64,000 nucleotides of DNA from Piper betle (Eukaryota; Streptophyta; Magnoliopsida; Piperales; Piperaceae), in NCBI GenBank assembly GCA_033002965.1, contig JAURVB010014813.1:1-64000 (forward strand). The letters are read 5' to 3'. This document shows positions 24,770-43,479 of the stretch, piece after piece (position 1 is the first letter of the stretch; every line of letters starts with the position of its first letter). The notes under the pieces were generated by a model. The model ran no database searches. It worked only from the letters and a program-made list of their open reading frames with translations, and had not been told where the DNA came from. A program made the position numbers and the translations under genes.

Positions 24770-26626
24770 ATGAGTTCTAAACCTTCCCGCGGCCACCACC
24801 CGCCGGCGCCGTCGTCACTCATTTTCCGGCGAGCTTTTCCGATCACCTTCTCGTGCGTGCCGTCTATACTTGGCCTTGAAATGCACTTCCCCGCTAGACT
24901 CATCAACCGTTTCTCACCGACCTCCCATTGGAACTCGGCCATTAGCTCCAAAGTTGGGAGTGGCTCTGTACAGGAAGCATTGCTTCTCTTTCGTCAAATG
25001 GTGCAGTCGTCCATCAGACCGGACCACTTGACCTTCCCCTTTGTGTTGAAGGCTTGTTCCCGCCTTTGCACTCTTCACAACTCGGAGATGGTCCATGCCC
25101 ATGTCGTCAAGTCGCCCTTCTCAGGCGATGTCTTTGTCCAGACGACGATGATGGATGCGTATGTGAAATGCAGTCGCTTGGACTTAGCTGAGCAGCTGTT
25201 CGAAGAAATGAATGACAGAGATGTGGCTGCTTGGAATGTAATTGTTGGTGGTTTTGCCCTTGACGGTCTTGTCGGTAAGGTGTCCAATGGTTTTAAGAGA
25301 TTGAGGTTGGAAGGTGTTGAACCTGATTCGTTAACGATAATCAGCTTGGCTCAAGCTAGTTCTTATGTTAATCAGTTGCATGCAGTGAGGTCAGTTCATT
25401 GTTTGGGTATTCGGTTAGGTGTTGAAGATGATGTTTCTGTTGCAAATACGTTAATGGCGTCGTATTCTAAGTGTGATGATTTACTCTCGGCTAAGTCTAT
25501 CTTTGGTGGCATAAGTGAGAATTCGAGGACGGTTGTTTCATGGAATTCGATGATTGGGGGGTTTTCATACTGGGAAAGAGCCGCAGATGCTTTCCATTAC
25601 TTCTCCCAAATGCGTAAAGGAGTCGTCAGGCCTGATCTGAGCACATTTCTTAGCTTCATTTCTTCTTGTTCCAAACCCGAAGTCCTCTTCCTTGGTAAAC
25701 AGATTCATTCTTACGTTCTCAAAATAGGTTTTGCTTCTTATATTCCTGTGATAAACACCCTCATCTCTATGTATTCCAAGTGTGGGGATTTTTCTAGCTC
25801 TTGTCATATGTTTGATAACATGAAGGAGCGAACATGTGTGTCTTGGACTGCCATAATCAGTGGGTATGCTCGAGAAGGAAACATTGACGCAGCATTAAAC
25901 ATGTTTATAGCTATGGAAACTTCTTATGAGAAACCTGACGAGGTAACAATTGCTGCATTATTATCTGCTTGTAGCCACTCGGGTGCCCTTGACGTTGGGA
26001 GGTGGCTTCATGTTTATGTCAAGGACAGAGGTTTCGAGCAAAATGATATGGTCTGCAATGCATTGGTAGACATGTATGCTAAATGCGGGAGTTTACTTGA
26101 AGCTCGAGAAACATTTGATTCCATGCATGGGAAGACTGTAGTTTCTTGGACTGCAATGATTGCAGGCTATGGCATGAATGGAAATTCGAAAGAAGCTTTG
26201 GCTCTGTTTCTGCAGATGGTAGACCGGGGTGCGTGTCCAAACGAACTGACCTTTTTAGCTGTCTTACAAGCTTGCACACATGCTGGGTTTTTGAAGGAGG
26301 GGCGGAAATGTTTTGATCAAATGAAAAATGTTTACAGCCTGAGTCCTGATTTAGAGCATTATACTTGTATTGTTGATTTGCTGGGTCGTAAGGGGAAATT
26401 GAAAGAAGCACTCGAGTTTATAGAAAGCATGCCCATCAGACCTGATTCTGGAATATGGGGCTCCCTTCTTGGTGCTTGTAAACTTCATCAAAATGTTGAG
26501 ATTGCGGAATATGTTGCTCATCGGCTCTTCGATCTTGATCCAAATAATGCGACACCGTACATTGCAATGGCAAACATCTATGCGGCAGGGAGAGGTGGGA
26601 TAGTGTGGCCAAGATTCGAGGCATGA
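24770..26626 (+). CDS. PLS-class pentatricopeptide repeat protein, E-type tail truncated
   Basis: Intronless PPR gene of 618 codons. PPR proteins bind organellar RNA for editing, splicing or stability. The basic, Ser/Pro-rich N-terminus could be a transit peptide. From about residue 50 the protein is tandem P, L and S repeats; typical helices read NTLISMYSKCGDFSSS, NALVDMYAKCGSLLEA and VVSWTAMIAGYGMNGN, and the series ends in YTCIVDLLGRKGKLKEAL and SGIWGSLLGACKLH. The E-motif region then breaks: at 26588-26596 the sequence GGGAGAGGTGG has an extra AG compared with the GGGAGGTGG needed to continue. The other frame runs on in register (WDSVAKIRGMMRSKAVQKAP, later GQNHIFCAEDRSHPES) to a stop at 26802. 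So the ancestral protein was about 675 residues with E/E+-like motifs. No DYW domain is seen. Confidence 0.93.
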   Translation: MSSKPSRGHHPPAPSSLIFRRAFPITFSCVPSILGLEMHFPARLINRFSPTSHWNSAISSKVGSGSVQEALLLFRQMVQSSIRPDHLTFPFVLKACSRLCTLHNSEMVHAHVVKSPFSGDVFVQTTMMDAYVKCSRLDLAEQLFEEMNDRDVAAWNVIVGGFALDGLVGKVSNGFKRLRLEGVEPDSLTIISLAQASSYVNQLHAVRSVHCLGIRLGVEDDVSVANTLMASYSKCDDLLSAKSIFGGISENSRTVVSWNSMIGGFSYWERAADAFHYFSQMRKGVVRPDLSTFLSFISSCSKPEVLFLGKQIHSYVLKIGFASYIPVINTLISMYSKCGDFSSSCHMFDNMKERTCVSWTAIISGYAREGNIDAALNMFIAMETSYEKPDEVTIAALLSACSHSGALDVGRWLHVYVKDRGFEQNDMVCNALVDMYAKCGSLLEARETFDSMHGKTVVSWTAMIAGYGMNGNSKEALALFLQMVDRGACPNELTFLAVLQACTHAGFLKEGRKCFDQMKNVYSLSPDLEHYTCIVDLLGRKGKLKEALEFIESMPIRPDSGIWGSLLGACKLHQNVEIAEYVAHRLFDLDPNNATPYIAMANIYAAGRGGIVWPRFEA

Positions 26627-26802
26627 TGAGAAGTAAAGCAGTTCAAAAAGCTCCTGGGCAGAGTCTTGTTCGGATAAATGGGCAAAATCATATTTTTTGT
26701 GCCGAGGATAGATCCCATCCCGAAAGTACATTCTTGTATGAAGTTGTGAAGAATCTTAGCTTGCTGTTTGAGACAACCATGGTAACTTCCGGTTGGGAGT
26801 AG
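26627..26802 (+). pseudogene. Out-of-frame E/E+ tail of the PPR gene
   Basis: Continuation of the PPR coding sequence in the +2 frame after the AG insertion. It encodes the end of the E motif and an E+-like segment (GQNHIFCAEDRSHPES), then stops with TAG at 26800-26802. It would not be translated from the upstream start unless the frameshift is a sequence error. Confidence 0.8.
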
Positions 26803-26819
26803 TTCTATATATATGGTCT

Positions 26820-27447
26820 CAAGACTTGCATTAACAATGTAGGCCGGGGAAAAGGCTTGTTTACAGGATAGTATGTATCTAAATATTTGGCTTAAATGTA
26901 GGGAAGAAAATATGTAAATTGTAAGCCCATGGGTTGGAGATTTTACGCTGCTTTTTGTCATTATTATACCTGTAAATTTGTGCTTTTCTAATGGCCACAT
27001 ATTAGGCTGATGTATTTGCCAGCTCCGTTAACCTATTAAATATTTAGTGAAATATTGTTTAAATTTTCTGAATAGTGAAAACATGCTGACGTGTTGTTGC
27101 CATGGGAATGATGAAAATGTCTTGATGAGCTATCTAGGGACGAATGAGCAATGGGAGTATGCCCTTGTTTACTTCTAATCATAAAGATAATTTTTACGTT
27201 CTAATTGCTTTCATAGTGCATAACTCTATGACTTTTAAGTAGTTTGTAGTATGAGACATGAGACACAACGGCATCCAATAAAAAGGAGCAGGGCTGAAGC
27301 AATTGACAATCAGCATTCACAATTTGGTAAGACAAGACCCTAAGCTTACAAAGTTACAAACGATGGTGCTAACAATACTCGCGTAACTAGTTTACAGTGA
27401 CAAACAGGCCACACAGAATGGTAAATGACCATGAAATCTTAGTAGGC
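26820..27447. other. Convergent intergenic region between the PPR and KAKU4-like genes
   Basis: The 3' sides of two converging genes. AT-rich, with no other feature seen. Confidence 0.6.
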
Positions 27448-30400
27448 TTACTTCTCCCTCCCCTGCCCACCTCTGCTAACAATTTTTTCCCTCCTAGTCA
27501 CGTTTCGAGGAACCGTTGCGGCAACTCTTGCCCTTTTTATTTGAGGTAGAACCTCAACGGCATCACTTCCACCAACAAGATCGGTTTTGCCAGTGGCATT
27601 GCTTTTGTCAACTAAGGAAGCCGATGCTTCACTTAGAACATCATGACTTCCTTCGGAATTGCTGACGGCCAAAACGCCCTGCTCAAACTAATGTGACCAC
27701 CATGGTTATGCAGTTCCATCAGGGGGCTGCACTTCCGGCTGACATGCTAGTAAATAAAAAATATTTAGGCATCAACACAATCGGACTAGGCCAGAAATTT
27801 TGTGCTGAAGTAAAAACACACACAAGGTAAGCCAAAATTTTAGTAGCAACACTAAATTTCATGTTGAGATAAAAAACAAACATAAGGTAAGCCAAAAATT
27901 TATTAACACTTCTGTTTTCTACTGATCAAAGCTAACATAATAAATTCAACTTGATGATATGGTGACGACAATGATGATGCTTCAGGATAAAATGCAGCAG
28001 GGGCAGACTGTTAAATATAAAAATGGTTATGCAAACAAACCTATGGCCCTGAAAAAATGATACAAAACAACTAAACGGAGCTAATATGTATCACAAGAAA
28101 ATATTTTAGATCTGGAGTACTAAAATGATTTCAAGGACACAACTAAGTCAAGATTTATGGTAAAAAGACTAATGTAAAAAGACACGCTATAACATAGACA
28201 TAAACACTTTTCCACCATTCACAACAACACTCTACATGTCCACTCTAGCAAAATGTGAAATTTTGGAAAGAGGAGAAATTTTTTAATGGTTCCATCAATT
28301 ATATTATATAATTAACATATGAATTCACCTACAAAATAAGTAAGACACCTGCGTCTTCATATTTCGCAGAAAAAAATGCCAAAATTAATCACCTTTAATT
28401 TTGCACGCATTAAAAACATAAGAAATTAACAATCGGGACAATAGAAATCATATCTTCAACTGTGAAAGCGCAAAAAACGATCACAATGTTTTAAAAACAT
28501 ATGCAATAAAAAATTCAGACCTGTATAAATTTTCTATTATAAACATGCTAGATGCATCTCACCTCGGATGGAATGCTTTGGCATCCTCTGCAGCTGTGAC
28601 CGCTTGTTCACATTCCTTAACCACTGGTACCTCTCCTACATGTTAAAGATAGATTAATCATTAACATAACAAAAAATAAATGTATCCTGGTGACAATTAT
28701 GATATACATCTCCTGCAAATAATCATTACATTCACCACCAACAAGGTTTCATATGCGTTGTCTCAGCTACTTGATTTGCAAAGAATAATTCCAACCTCCA
28801 AAGAAACAGCCACATTTTGAGTTGAACCATTTAAAAAACACACAAAATAGTAGAGATTCATGTTACCAGAAAAAGTGGGAACTTACCATTATGATGCAAC
28901 ACTATGATTTCTTGATTAAGAAAATTTTGTAAATTGTCCTCTTGACTATCTTCATTATTCCTCCTCACTTCTGGTGCATAATTAAGTCATTTAATGGTTT
29001 AGCAATATTCTTTATTATTCAATAACAGTTGATGCATAATGGAAAAACTGTAATGCTTATCTATAGCATTACCTCACTTTTGTCAGGCACTATAGGAATG
29101 TGAGAGGCAGACCCATTTCCATACAAAGAAATACTCTGCCCATGCCCATTGACATATTCTTTGTTAGACTTAAATGTTAAATCCTCATATCCTGAATCAC
29201 TTACATTGCTTTCTAAAAGAACAGACCCAGCTATATTTTGTCCAGAAGCAAGATTTTCCCGCAACTTGACTACATTTTCACAGCAGTTGTCAAAAGGTAA
29301 TCTCGTATTCAATTCTCCATGACAACCTTCCTGCCTTGGAGCAAGTGAAGAATTTACACCCTGAACTACCCTATTTTCAATCCTAACATTGTGATCTGAT
29401 AAAATGATGGCATCTTCATTTTAAACATTAATACCACTTGTTACAACCAGAGGTTGTGACTCGGCAACCTTGCCGAAGGCCATTGGTTGTATTTTCTGAC
29501 CCAGCGGTCTGAGCAACCATCTTAATCAACTCCAGAAAAAAGTAAAACAATCATATTAAAGATAACACCAGCTATAAAGAAAGCAGAAGACATCCTTTTA
29601 TTTGAAGAAGCAATAACAACTGAACCCTTGTGCATCTTACCTTAGAAGATGCTAGTAGATGACTGGTCGATGGGTTTTTATCATTAAAATAAAGGGAACC
29701 AGCAGATGGTGGGGTTCTAAATCCAAACTTAAAGGATGAGGGAGAAGCCCAAGGAGGTCGAGATGGCATGCATAATTTTGCCAAGTCTACTGGAGAGCCT
29801 TCATCCCTAAGTTCGTCCTGCAATCAACATTATGATCAGAAACAGAATGAATCATGGCCATCCAATAAATATGCCAAATTAATAAAGTTCCCATTGTATA
29901 CCCACTGGTTTAAATGTGAAAGCAGACAATCAATTACAGACATCCATGCTGCTGACCTTAGTCTAGCTTAGAAAAGGTATAGATGAGATAATAACGATAA
30001 ACCTCTTATTTTCATTCCCAAGAAAGTTACCCAGAGTAAAGCGGGAATGAGTCTTTGAGAACATAGAAAAGTGAAGAAAACAACAGACATGTACAACGCA
30101 AAAAATATTTAGGTTCACTCACTCAACTCCAAAAGAAGACCCACTACAGTCTACAGATTTGCATTAAACAGCTATTCATATGAAATCAATAAGCACCTCA
30201 TGCAACCAAGAAAAACTCGAAAGCATAAAATGTTGGCAGACACTCCACAGCTATCAAAACAGCCAATTGTAAAAAAGAAGGGCCAAAGCATCCTCAAAAT
30301 GCCACCAAACGATTATATAAAAATAAATCAACTGAATGTTGAAGGCAGATGGACTAACGTATGATGCAGTAGTATTTAAAGAGCAGGGCCCATGGTCTGA

Positions 30401-32128
30401 CTCCAATGTTTTTGTCTTCACCAAGCTCTTCTCTTGGATCCACTTCTTGGCTTCCATGACAGCAATATCAGGCGTGTACGCTCAGATTGTAGGGGAAGAT
30501 AAAGCACTCCAACTTTTTAGTGTTCGAAATAAACCATAAGCTGACTTTCCCATAAGAAACAAAAACGTCAACATCAAGGAGAGGCAAACATACCTCTTGA
30601 AGATATTTCATTCGTTCTTGCCCCATCAAGCCCTTTTGAAGCAGGAGAATCTACTGCTTTTAATTCGATCAACTTTGTTAGTTTAATGCACTCTTCCCTA
30701 CGGATGCCATACCAAGTTTCTCTTCAGATAGAGTCATAATAAAAATCAGAAACTGAACAAAACCAAAAACAGACATACAACTTGGCAAAGGTTATAGAGT
30801 TCAATAACCTAACCTAGGTTATAAAAAATTAGCAAAACTCCCAAAGCACAGAGTGATATAAATAAAAGTGCCTGTATCATTCCTTAAATTTTTCCCTGTT
30901 TCTTTCCAACTTAAAGTGAATGCATCACAAAATACAGCCAAGAAAATTGCTCTCATCTTATAAAAAATGGACACACAAGCTACACTCACCTCAGAGAAAG
31001 AAAACACTGCTTTAATTACCTCGTAAATGTCGCTTGTAGAAGTAACTGCTCGATTAGGTGTTTAATACCAACTCTTTGTGTGGGTGCTATAAGATCCTCC
31101 AAAATACATTTATTTGGTTCCGAAATAGCATCTTTCTGTCATGAAATAAGGGAGAGGAAAAATTAGGTTGTCCGGAAATTACAACAGATATCTACCAAAA
31201 TTGATATTTAAATAGTAGAAAGTCAAAATTCCAACTTATACATGTAAGTTTAACAACCAGATTAAAAGCCATACACTGCAAACTTAAACTTGCCTGAGGC
31301 CCATCTTTGTTTTCCTCAGACAAAATGCTTAAAGCTTCATCATTTTCATCAGCATCAGTAGAAGAAGTGCGGAATTACTTTCCGCATCTGAATCAAGAAA
31401 CAGAAACTTCTTCAACGCACTTAAAAAAACGCAACTAAATTCCAAATATATACGTACAAAGTGACCAAATTTCCAAAAAAAACGACGAAGCTTCAAAAAA
31501 TATTCCCATTTCATCTTCAATCCAACCACACAAACCCACCCCCCTTCCGCCGCCGCACCCCCACCCGCGGAAAAAAGTTCAACTCTCGAGAACAAATCCT
31601 GACGAATTCTCCGATCAAACTTGCCAAAAACGAACCACCATCAATCCATACAAACCCTAAAGAAAAAGAAGAAATTTTCGCCCAAACACGACTTCATAGG
31701 GCACCCAAGAAGCACAAGCTAATCCACAAATTTGACAGAACACTGCTAAAACTGCACAATTTCTCTCATTTCAGACCAAGATTCGAGAACAAAAGAGTTC
31801 TCCAACCACCCCGTCAAACCCAAATCGCCATTATTGCACGCACAGATCAAACAAAAGTTTGATGCTCATCACCAAAACTCAAATACAAGCACACACCGGA
31901 ACCAGGCGAGGAGTAGGAATCGTCGTCGGAGCGACAGAAGAAGAGAATCTTCCCTGCGCCAGCGGCCAGGGTGCGGGCGGTGGAGACGAGCCAGATGGGC
32001 GCCGGGGAGCGGCGGGGAGACTCCGGCGGCGGCGGTCGGGCGTAGGGTAAGGCGGCGCGGGCGAGGTTCCGGCGGCCGACGATTTTCCCGCCGAATCCTA
32101 GGCGGCGCGGGCGGTCGCCGGCGGCCAT
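27448..32128 (-). pseudogene. KAKU4-like nuclear lamina gene, apparently decaying
   Basis: KAKU4 is a plant nuclear-envelope protein that binds CRWN lamins and shapes the nucleus. Exons I can place: 31897-32128, 31294-31387, 31020-31135, 30594-30697, 30359-30480, 29641-29817, about 29070-29529, 28887-28970, 28563-28635, 27951-28007 and up to 27747 with the basic C-terminus RREKIVSRGGQGREK at 27448. Family landmarks are GAGKI in exon 1, HLIEQLLLQATFTREEC across exons 3-4, MEAKKWIQEK, and GSPVDLAK...SRPPWASPSSFKF in exon 6. Lesions: exon 2 is one base short unless a weak acceptor at 31334 is used; exon 7 changes frame near 29469 and has TAA at 29421-29423; the last exon has TAA at 27706-27708 and TAG at 27688-27690. 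Alternative splice sites could hide some of these, so a shortened functional protein is not excluded. Confidence 0.7.
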
Positions 32129-32622
32129 GGGTGGGATCCGGCGCGAGAGGGGAAGGAATAACCGGATTTTGCCTGTCACAAACTTCAAATTTGTAATTAA
32201 CAAATTGTTAAACCTTAAATCTGATTAATTAATTGAAAAAGTCAATTATTGTTTTCTTATCTTTTTGGTAAATCGGGTCAATCTGTGAATAGATTTGATT
32301 AACGAACGGGTGTGATTGATGTTCTGCTAGTGTAAATATTATGTGAATTTTTATATATTTATTGGATATAATTTTAGAGCATAATGCCTAAAAACACAAA
32401 TCAAATTCCTCACCTAGGTGAGCAGTCTGATTTATAATTATGCTATAAACTATGAACAGATAGTTTATAATTTTAAGGGTCTGTTTTATAAATAAAAAAA
32501 TGTCGCATTTATCCTTAGACATAATGAGATAGGTGGAGTTAAAATATGGGGTGAGGGATAGTAAGATTGGTTCATTTTGATTGATTAAGATTTTAGTATG
32601 TTATATTGTTTTTATATTTCTA
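32129..32622. other. Upstream region of the KAKU4-like gene
   Basis: Presumed old promoter, then AT-rich DNA. No distinct element recognised. Confidence 0.5.
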
Positions 32623-35014
32623 TCTCTTTATATTAAATCGTTGAGATTTTTTTTGTTCTTATCGTGTTTTGTTTTTATTATGTTGTAGTTGATTTTGAAC
32701 CCACGATCATTTTGAGATCCTTTAATATTTACTTAATTTAAAATTATGATTAATATAATTTATTGTTAGGAAAATATTCTATTATAATCCTCTTCAACTA
32801 TGGGGGATTTTTACTCCTTTAATCACGCTTCACTTCGTGTTAGGTTAGATGAGTCGGTCAGCTGGACCAAAGGTACCCTTGTTGTGCAAATAAATTGTGC
32901 GAGTAAAAAGATTAAATAAAAATAAAATGTGGTGAGTGAAAAATAAAAATCCAATATTTTTTACCTAGTTCCTTAAAGTTCAAATAATCATAAATTTACT
33001 ATTTTTTCTTTAATTTTACATTTTATACAAAATAGTGGATTTTGTCGTGTTTTGAATTGACTTGCCTTTGATAACTTTAACTCAAATGCCCTACTTCGTC
33101 ACTTTCTTATCTTTCAATCTTCAAAAGAGTATCCAAAAATAGTAAGTTAGCAAATTTTGTCTCGAAGTGAGGTCTAAAAACTTTCAAATTATTTTTTGAG
33201 TAATAATAGACTGCACCGAACCATTTTGAGTTGGTTCAGAATAAATAAATGCTAATCGGGTCGGATGGCATACATGTGCTTGTTCTCTCTCTACGTGTGT
33301 CAATCTGCGGTTGGTGCACAATGCGCCAATTGGTTTTGGATAATGGGCAGGCTAGGGGTTTGGGTCTAGTCATGATCACAGTCAACCACAATGCAGGCGA
33401 GATAGGCAGATGCAAACGGACCAGATGGACCTTGCTACAATGGTGGTGCAACGCCAACTTGGAGGGCTCTAGCGATGATTTTTTCAGCGACTGAGGTGAG
33501 GGGTGACCGCCCTTATCAGTATTTATCAGATCAATAAAGATTTTGGCGGTGTCCTGTAGACGGAGACGCGTCCAATCAATGGTGGTGGTATTGGAAAGTT
33601 CTGGCATAACTAATTTTCAACCAGATTCTTTCGTTGTTTTCCGGCGACTACGACGGCTTACTGCGGCAGGACTTAACTTTTTTGTAGCTGGCAATAATAG
33701 GGACAGAATGGAGACGTCTTCTTGTCCTGCGGTAGCTCCGGTTGGCCGGACAGAGGCCGGAAAGATGGCGGTGTTTTGTTCATGGACTTTTTGGTGGGCC
33801 TTTTTGGGTGATTTTTTCGGCCAGGGTGACTTCCTCTCTGACAGATATTGGTTGAGCTTTGTTCTTAATGTTTAGGGGAGGACGGTGAAAGTGTCGACGT
33901 GGTCGCCAATGGCCTGGGCTGGCCAAACATAGGTCTAAAAGTTTATTTATGAACTTTTTGTATTGCTACTCCAAAGGGTATTTTTTGGGCTATTTTTTCA
34001 ACGATTTGGGGCGCCTTCAGCGATGTCTCTCAACTTGGGTTTGTTGACGGCTATGAGAAAAGTACAGTGGTGTAGTGAATTGGCTGGAAGCGGCCTTGTA
34101 TGGTCAAATAGTGGTCTGAAAGATGTTGGCACGACTGTACCTTTTTCTAAGCAACACTTCTCTCCTGGCTTTTTGACAAGGATGGTTGTCGAAGACGGTG
34201 GTTCTCGGCTAGGTTCTGTCAAGACCACTCCAATATCTACATCGGTGGGCTAGGGTGTCGCTAGAGGTGTTGTTCCAGCGAGGGGCTCCTCCCCTTTCTT
34301 CTTCCTTCTCTTTTTCTTCCTTTTTTTCATTTTCCTCCTTTTTTTATTTTTCTCCACACCATCCCCTTTTTTTAGCGTGCCCCCCACACTCACAAATTTG
34401 TCATAGAGTATTTATAATACTCAAGCTACCATTTTTCCCATCGGATGGTTCCATATTTGATGACCTAACATCTTTACCAACCTCTTCTTATCCTCAACTT
34501 TTCTTCTTGTAGAATAGGAATGATGTTAACGACGTTTGTTTGGGAAGAATAATTTACACAAGTTTGGGAAGAATAATTTACACAAGTTTGTACACGGTTA
34601 GTCATGTTCATGTTCATGCCCATTCAAATTCTACCTAAATTAAGAATAAAAAATATTAATATATTTTTTATATATTTATAATTATATTATCAAATTAAAT
34701 TTTGTTATTTAACCGTATATACTTAATTTATATTTTTAATGTTTTTAATATATTTATTTACATATTTTTATTTATTATTTAAAAATTAGAGTATAATTCT
34801 AATCGAGTTAAAAATATTAAAATTATATTTAGTTATTAAAATTTAAATTAATTAATATTTGTGTATAATTATATTTTTTGTTAAATATAAATAATTTTTA
34901 TTATTTTTATTTAATAATAATATCATAATATATATAAAATTAATTTTATATATTCTTAATATATGTTATTAATAAGTATTAATACACCCGCACATCGAAC
35001 GGGTCTTTGGCTAG
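32623..35014 (+). mobile_element. Candidate non-autonomous Helitron
   Basis: The 3' end is convincing. An ACCCG/CGGGT hairpin (34986-35004) is followed about 6 bases later by CTAG at 35011-35014 and then T, as in plant Helitrons, which end in hairpin plus CTRR and insert between A and T. The DNA before it is the AT-rich subterminal kind often seen in these elements. A possible 5' end is TCTCTTTATATTAAA at 32623 preceded by A. That start is a guess based on the TC rule and resemblance to plant Helitron starts. No Rep/helicase coding region is present. Between the ends is a GC-richer block at 33.2-34.5 kb with open frames of no known family, which could be captured host sequence. Confidence 0.42.
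34538..34585. repeat. Tandem duplication of a 24-base unit
   Basis: GTTTGGGAAGAATAATTTAC plus ACAA occurs twice head to tail with no differences, inside the candidate Helitron. Confidence 0.9.
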
Positions 35015-41883
<6,869 letters not shown>

Positions 41884-43479
41884 ATATTTGGTGACAGTGG
41901 GTGGGCGGCACTATCCCCAATCGCATGAGCGTGGAGGATCAAACCGGAATCATGACAGGAGAAATAAAAGTGGAAAGTCACACTGGACTGTACTGGCATT
42001 ATTGTTTGTCATGATAGCTGCACTTGTGCGGTGCTCTTTTTTGGGGGGCTATCAGTGAGGGCGATCCAGAGGTTAATATCGGTGAGCTGTTGAGAGACTA
42101 AAGTAAGGTGTTCTCTTCTTTTGTGAGTTCTTGTGCTTAAAAGGTAAATGGCCTTGTAGAGGTAGCTATACTATCTACAGATCTTTTTTTTTCTGTTTGG
42201 TTTTTAGCTTTAGTTTTTGCTGTTAATTTTATAAATGCGAAGCTTGTCTGTATATATAGTGGTATTATTACAATGCTCGCTTGCATGAACTTCCCCTGCA
42301 GTTGCCTTAGCTTTCCATTTTGCCCATTTGAGGGATTCTGATGTAGATGAATACAGTTACGGCGTGTCTGGCTGCAGAGGCTTGTATTTGGTATTCCTAC
42401 ACTACAAATTCCCCTTCTCTGTTATGTTGGAGAAAAAAGAAAATATTTCACTTATGCCAGAAGTAGTCGAATAATGCTGTGTAATCTGTTGTAGCTGAAG
42501 GCTCCACTTGAGTCTGATTTCGTATTGAAAAAAGAAAAGAGAAAAACTAGTGCAATTTCACGTGCTTATGCTCCGGCTCATTAGACCTTGCTGCTGCTTG
42601 CATCCTTTTTTTTTTTTTGCTAATGATTATTTTTTTCTTCAACATTACATTCCTCGCTGCATGTACTGAAACCTGGAAGTTGCAAGCGTTCCACTGATCC
42701 GGGGCTGCCACCATGGATGGCAAAATAGCTAAAGGCCACTTCTTCGGTGACAGTTTGGAAATTTATCTCACTGATTGGTGCAAAACTTGAATAAAAGAGA
42801 TGTCTGATCAATGGCTCCCGGTTGCATGTATTCTTCCTTTTCTACTCAAAGTGCAGGTGAAATATGTTTTTGTCATATCATTCTCACTTGAACGTTGCAT
42901 TTTGATCTCCTTTCTGTCTCTTCTGGGGGGCGATGGTGGATGCAGATGGGAATTGAAAATCGACTCTAAGAGGAAGTAGTTGAGCATATGGGAGAAGAGT
43001 TTCTCAGCTATTTTTGGCACGAAAGAAAATAAATATTATTCCATATTTAAATTTAAAAAATTTACATATAAACATCTTTTTAAAGTTTTATTCTCCATTA
43101 AAAAAAAATTAGTGTCGTTTTTTTTCACTTTAAACGTGGACGAAAACCATTTTTATAGTGTCGGTTGAATGATAACACTATTTCCTTCTTATAGCGTCGG
43201 TTGAAAATACTATTTTCTCCGTTTTAGTTTGTGTGCTCTTACATCATCTCTTAATCTTTCACCATTTTCCAACAGAGATTTATGGTAAATGGGCGATTCT
43301 TCCCATGGAGATGAAATAGTTTCATGGCAGGCAGTGTCAATAGATAGCTGCCAAATCCCTGGTGTTACAACCAAATGCTCCAAAAATATGCTTAAACTGT
43401 GAATGGAGTATCAACATTAGTATGGAATGTTGAAATTGAATGTTAACGAGTACACTTTTCACTTTCATTTAATAGGCAT
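41884..43479. other. Convergent intergenic region between ZTL and the ACT-domain gene
   Basis: The ZTL 3' untranslated region probably ends near 42.3-42.5 kb. The words tatagtgtcggttga and tatagcgtcggttga at about 43155 and 43195 form a short direct repeat that may be a transposon scrap. No gene is seen. Confidence 0.55.

Noticed and set aside
33249..34512. Cluster of plus-strand open frames at 33.2-34.5 kb as a gene
   Set aside because: Frames do not join by plausible splicing and show no domain. Captured or old transposon sequence is likelier.
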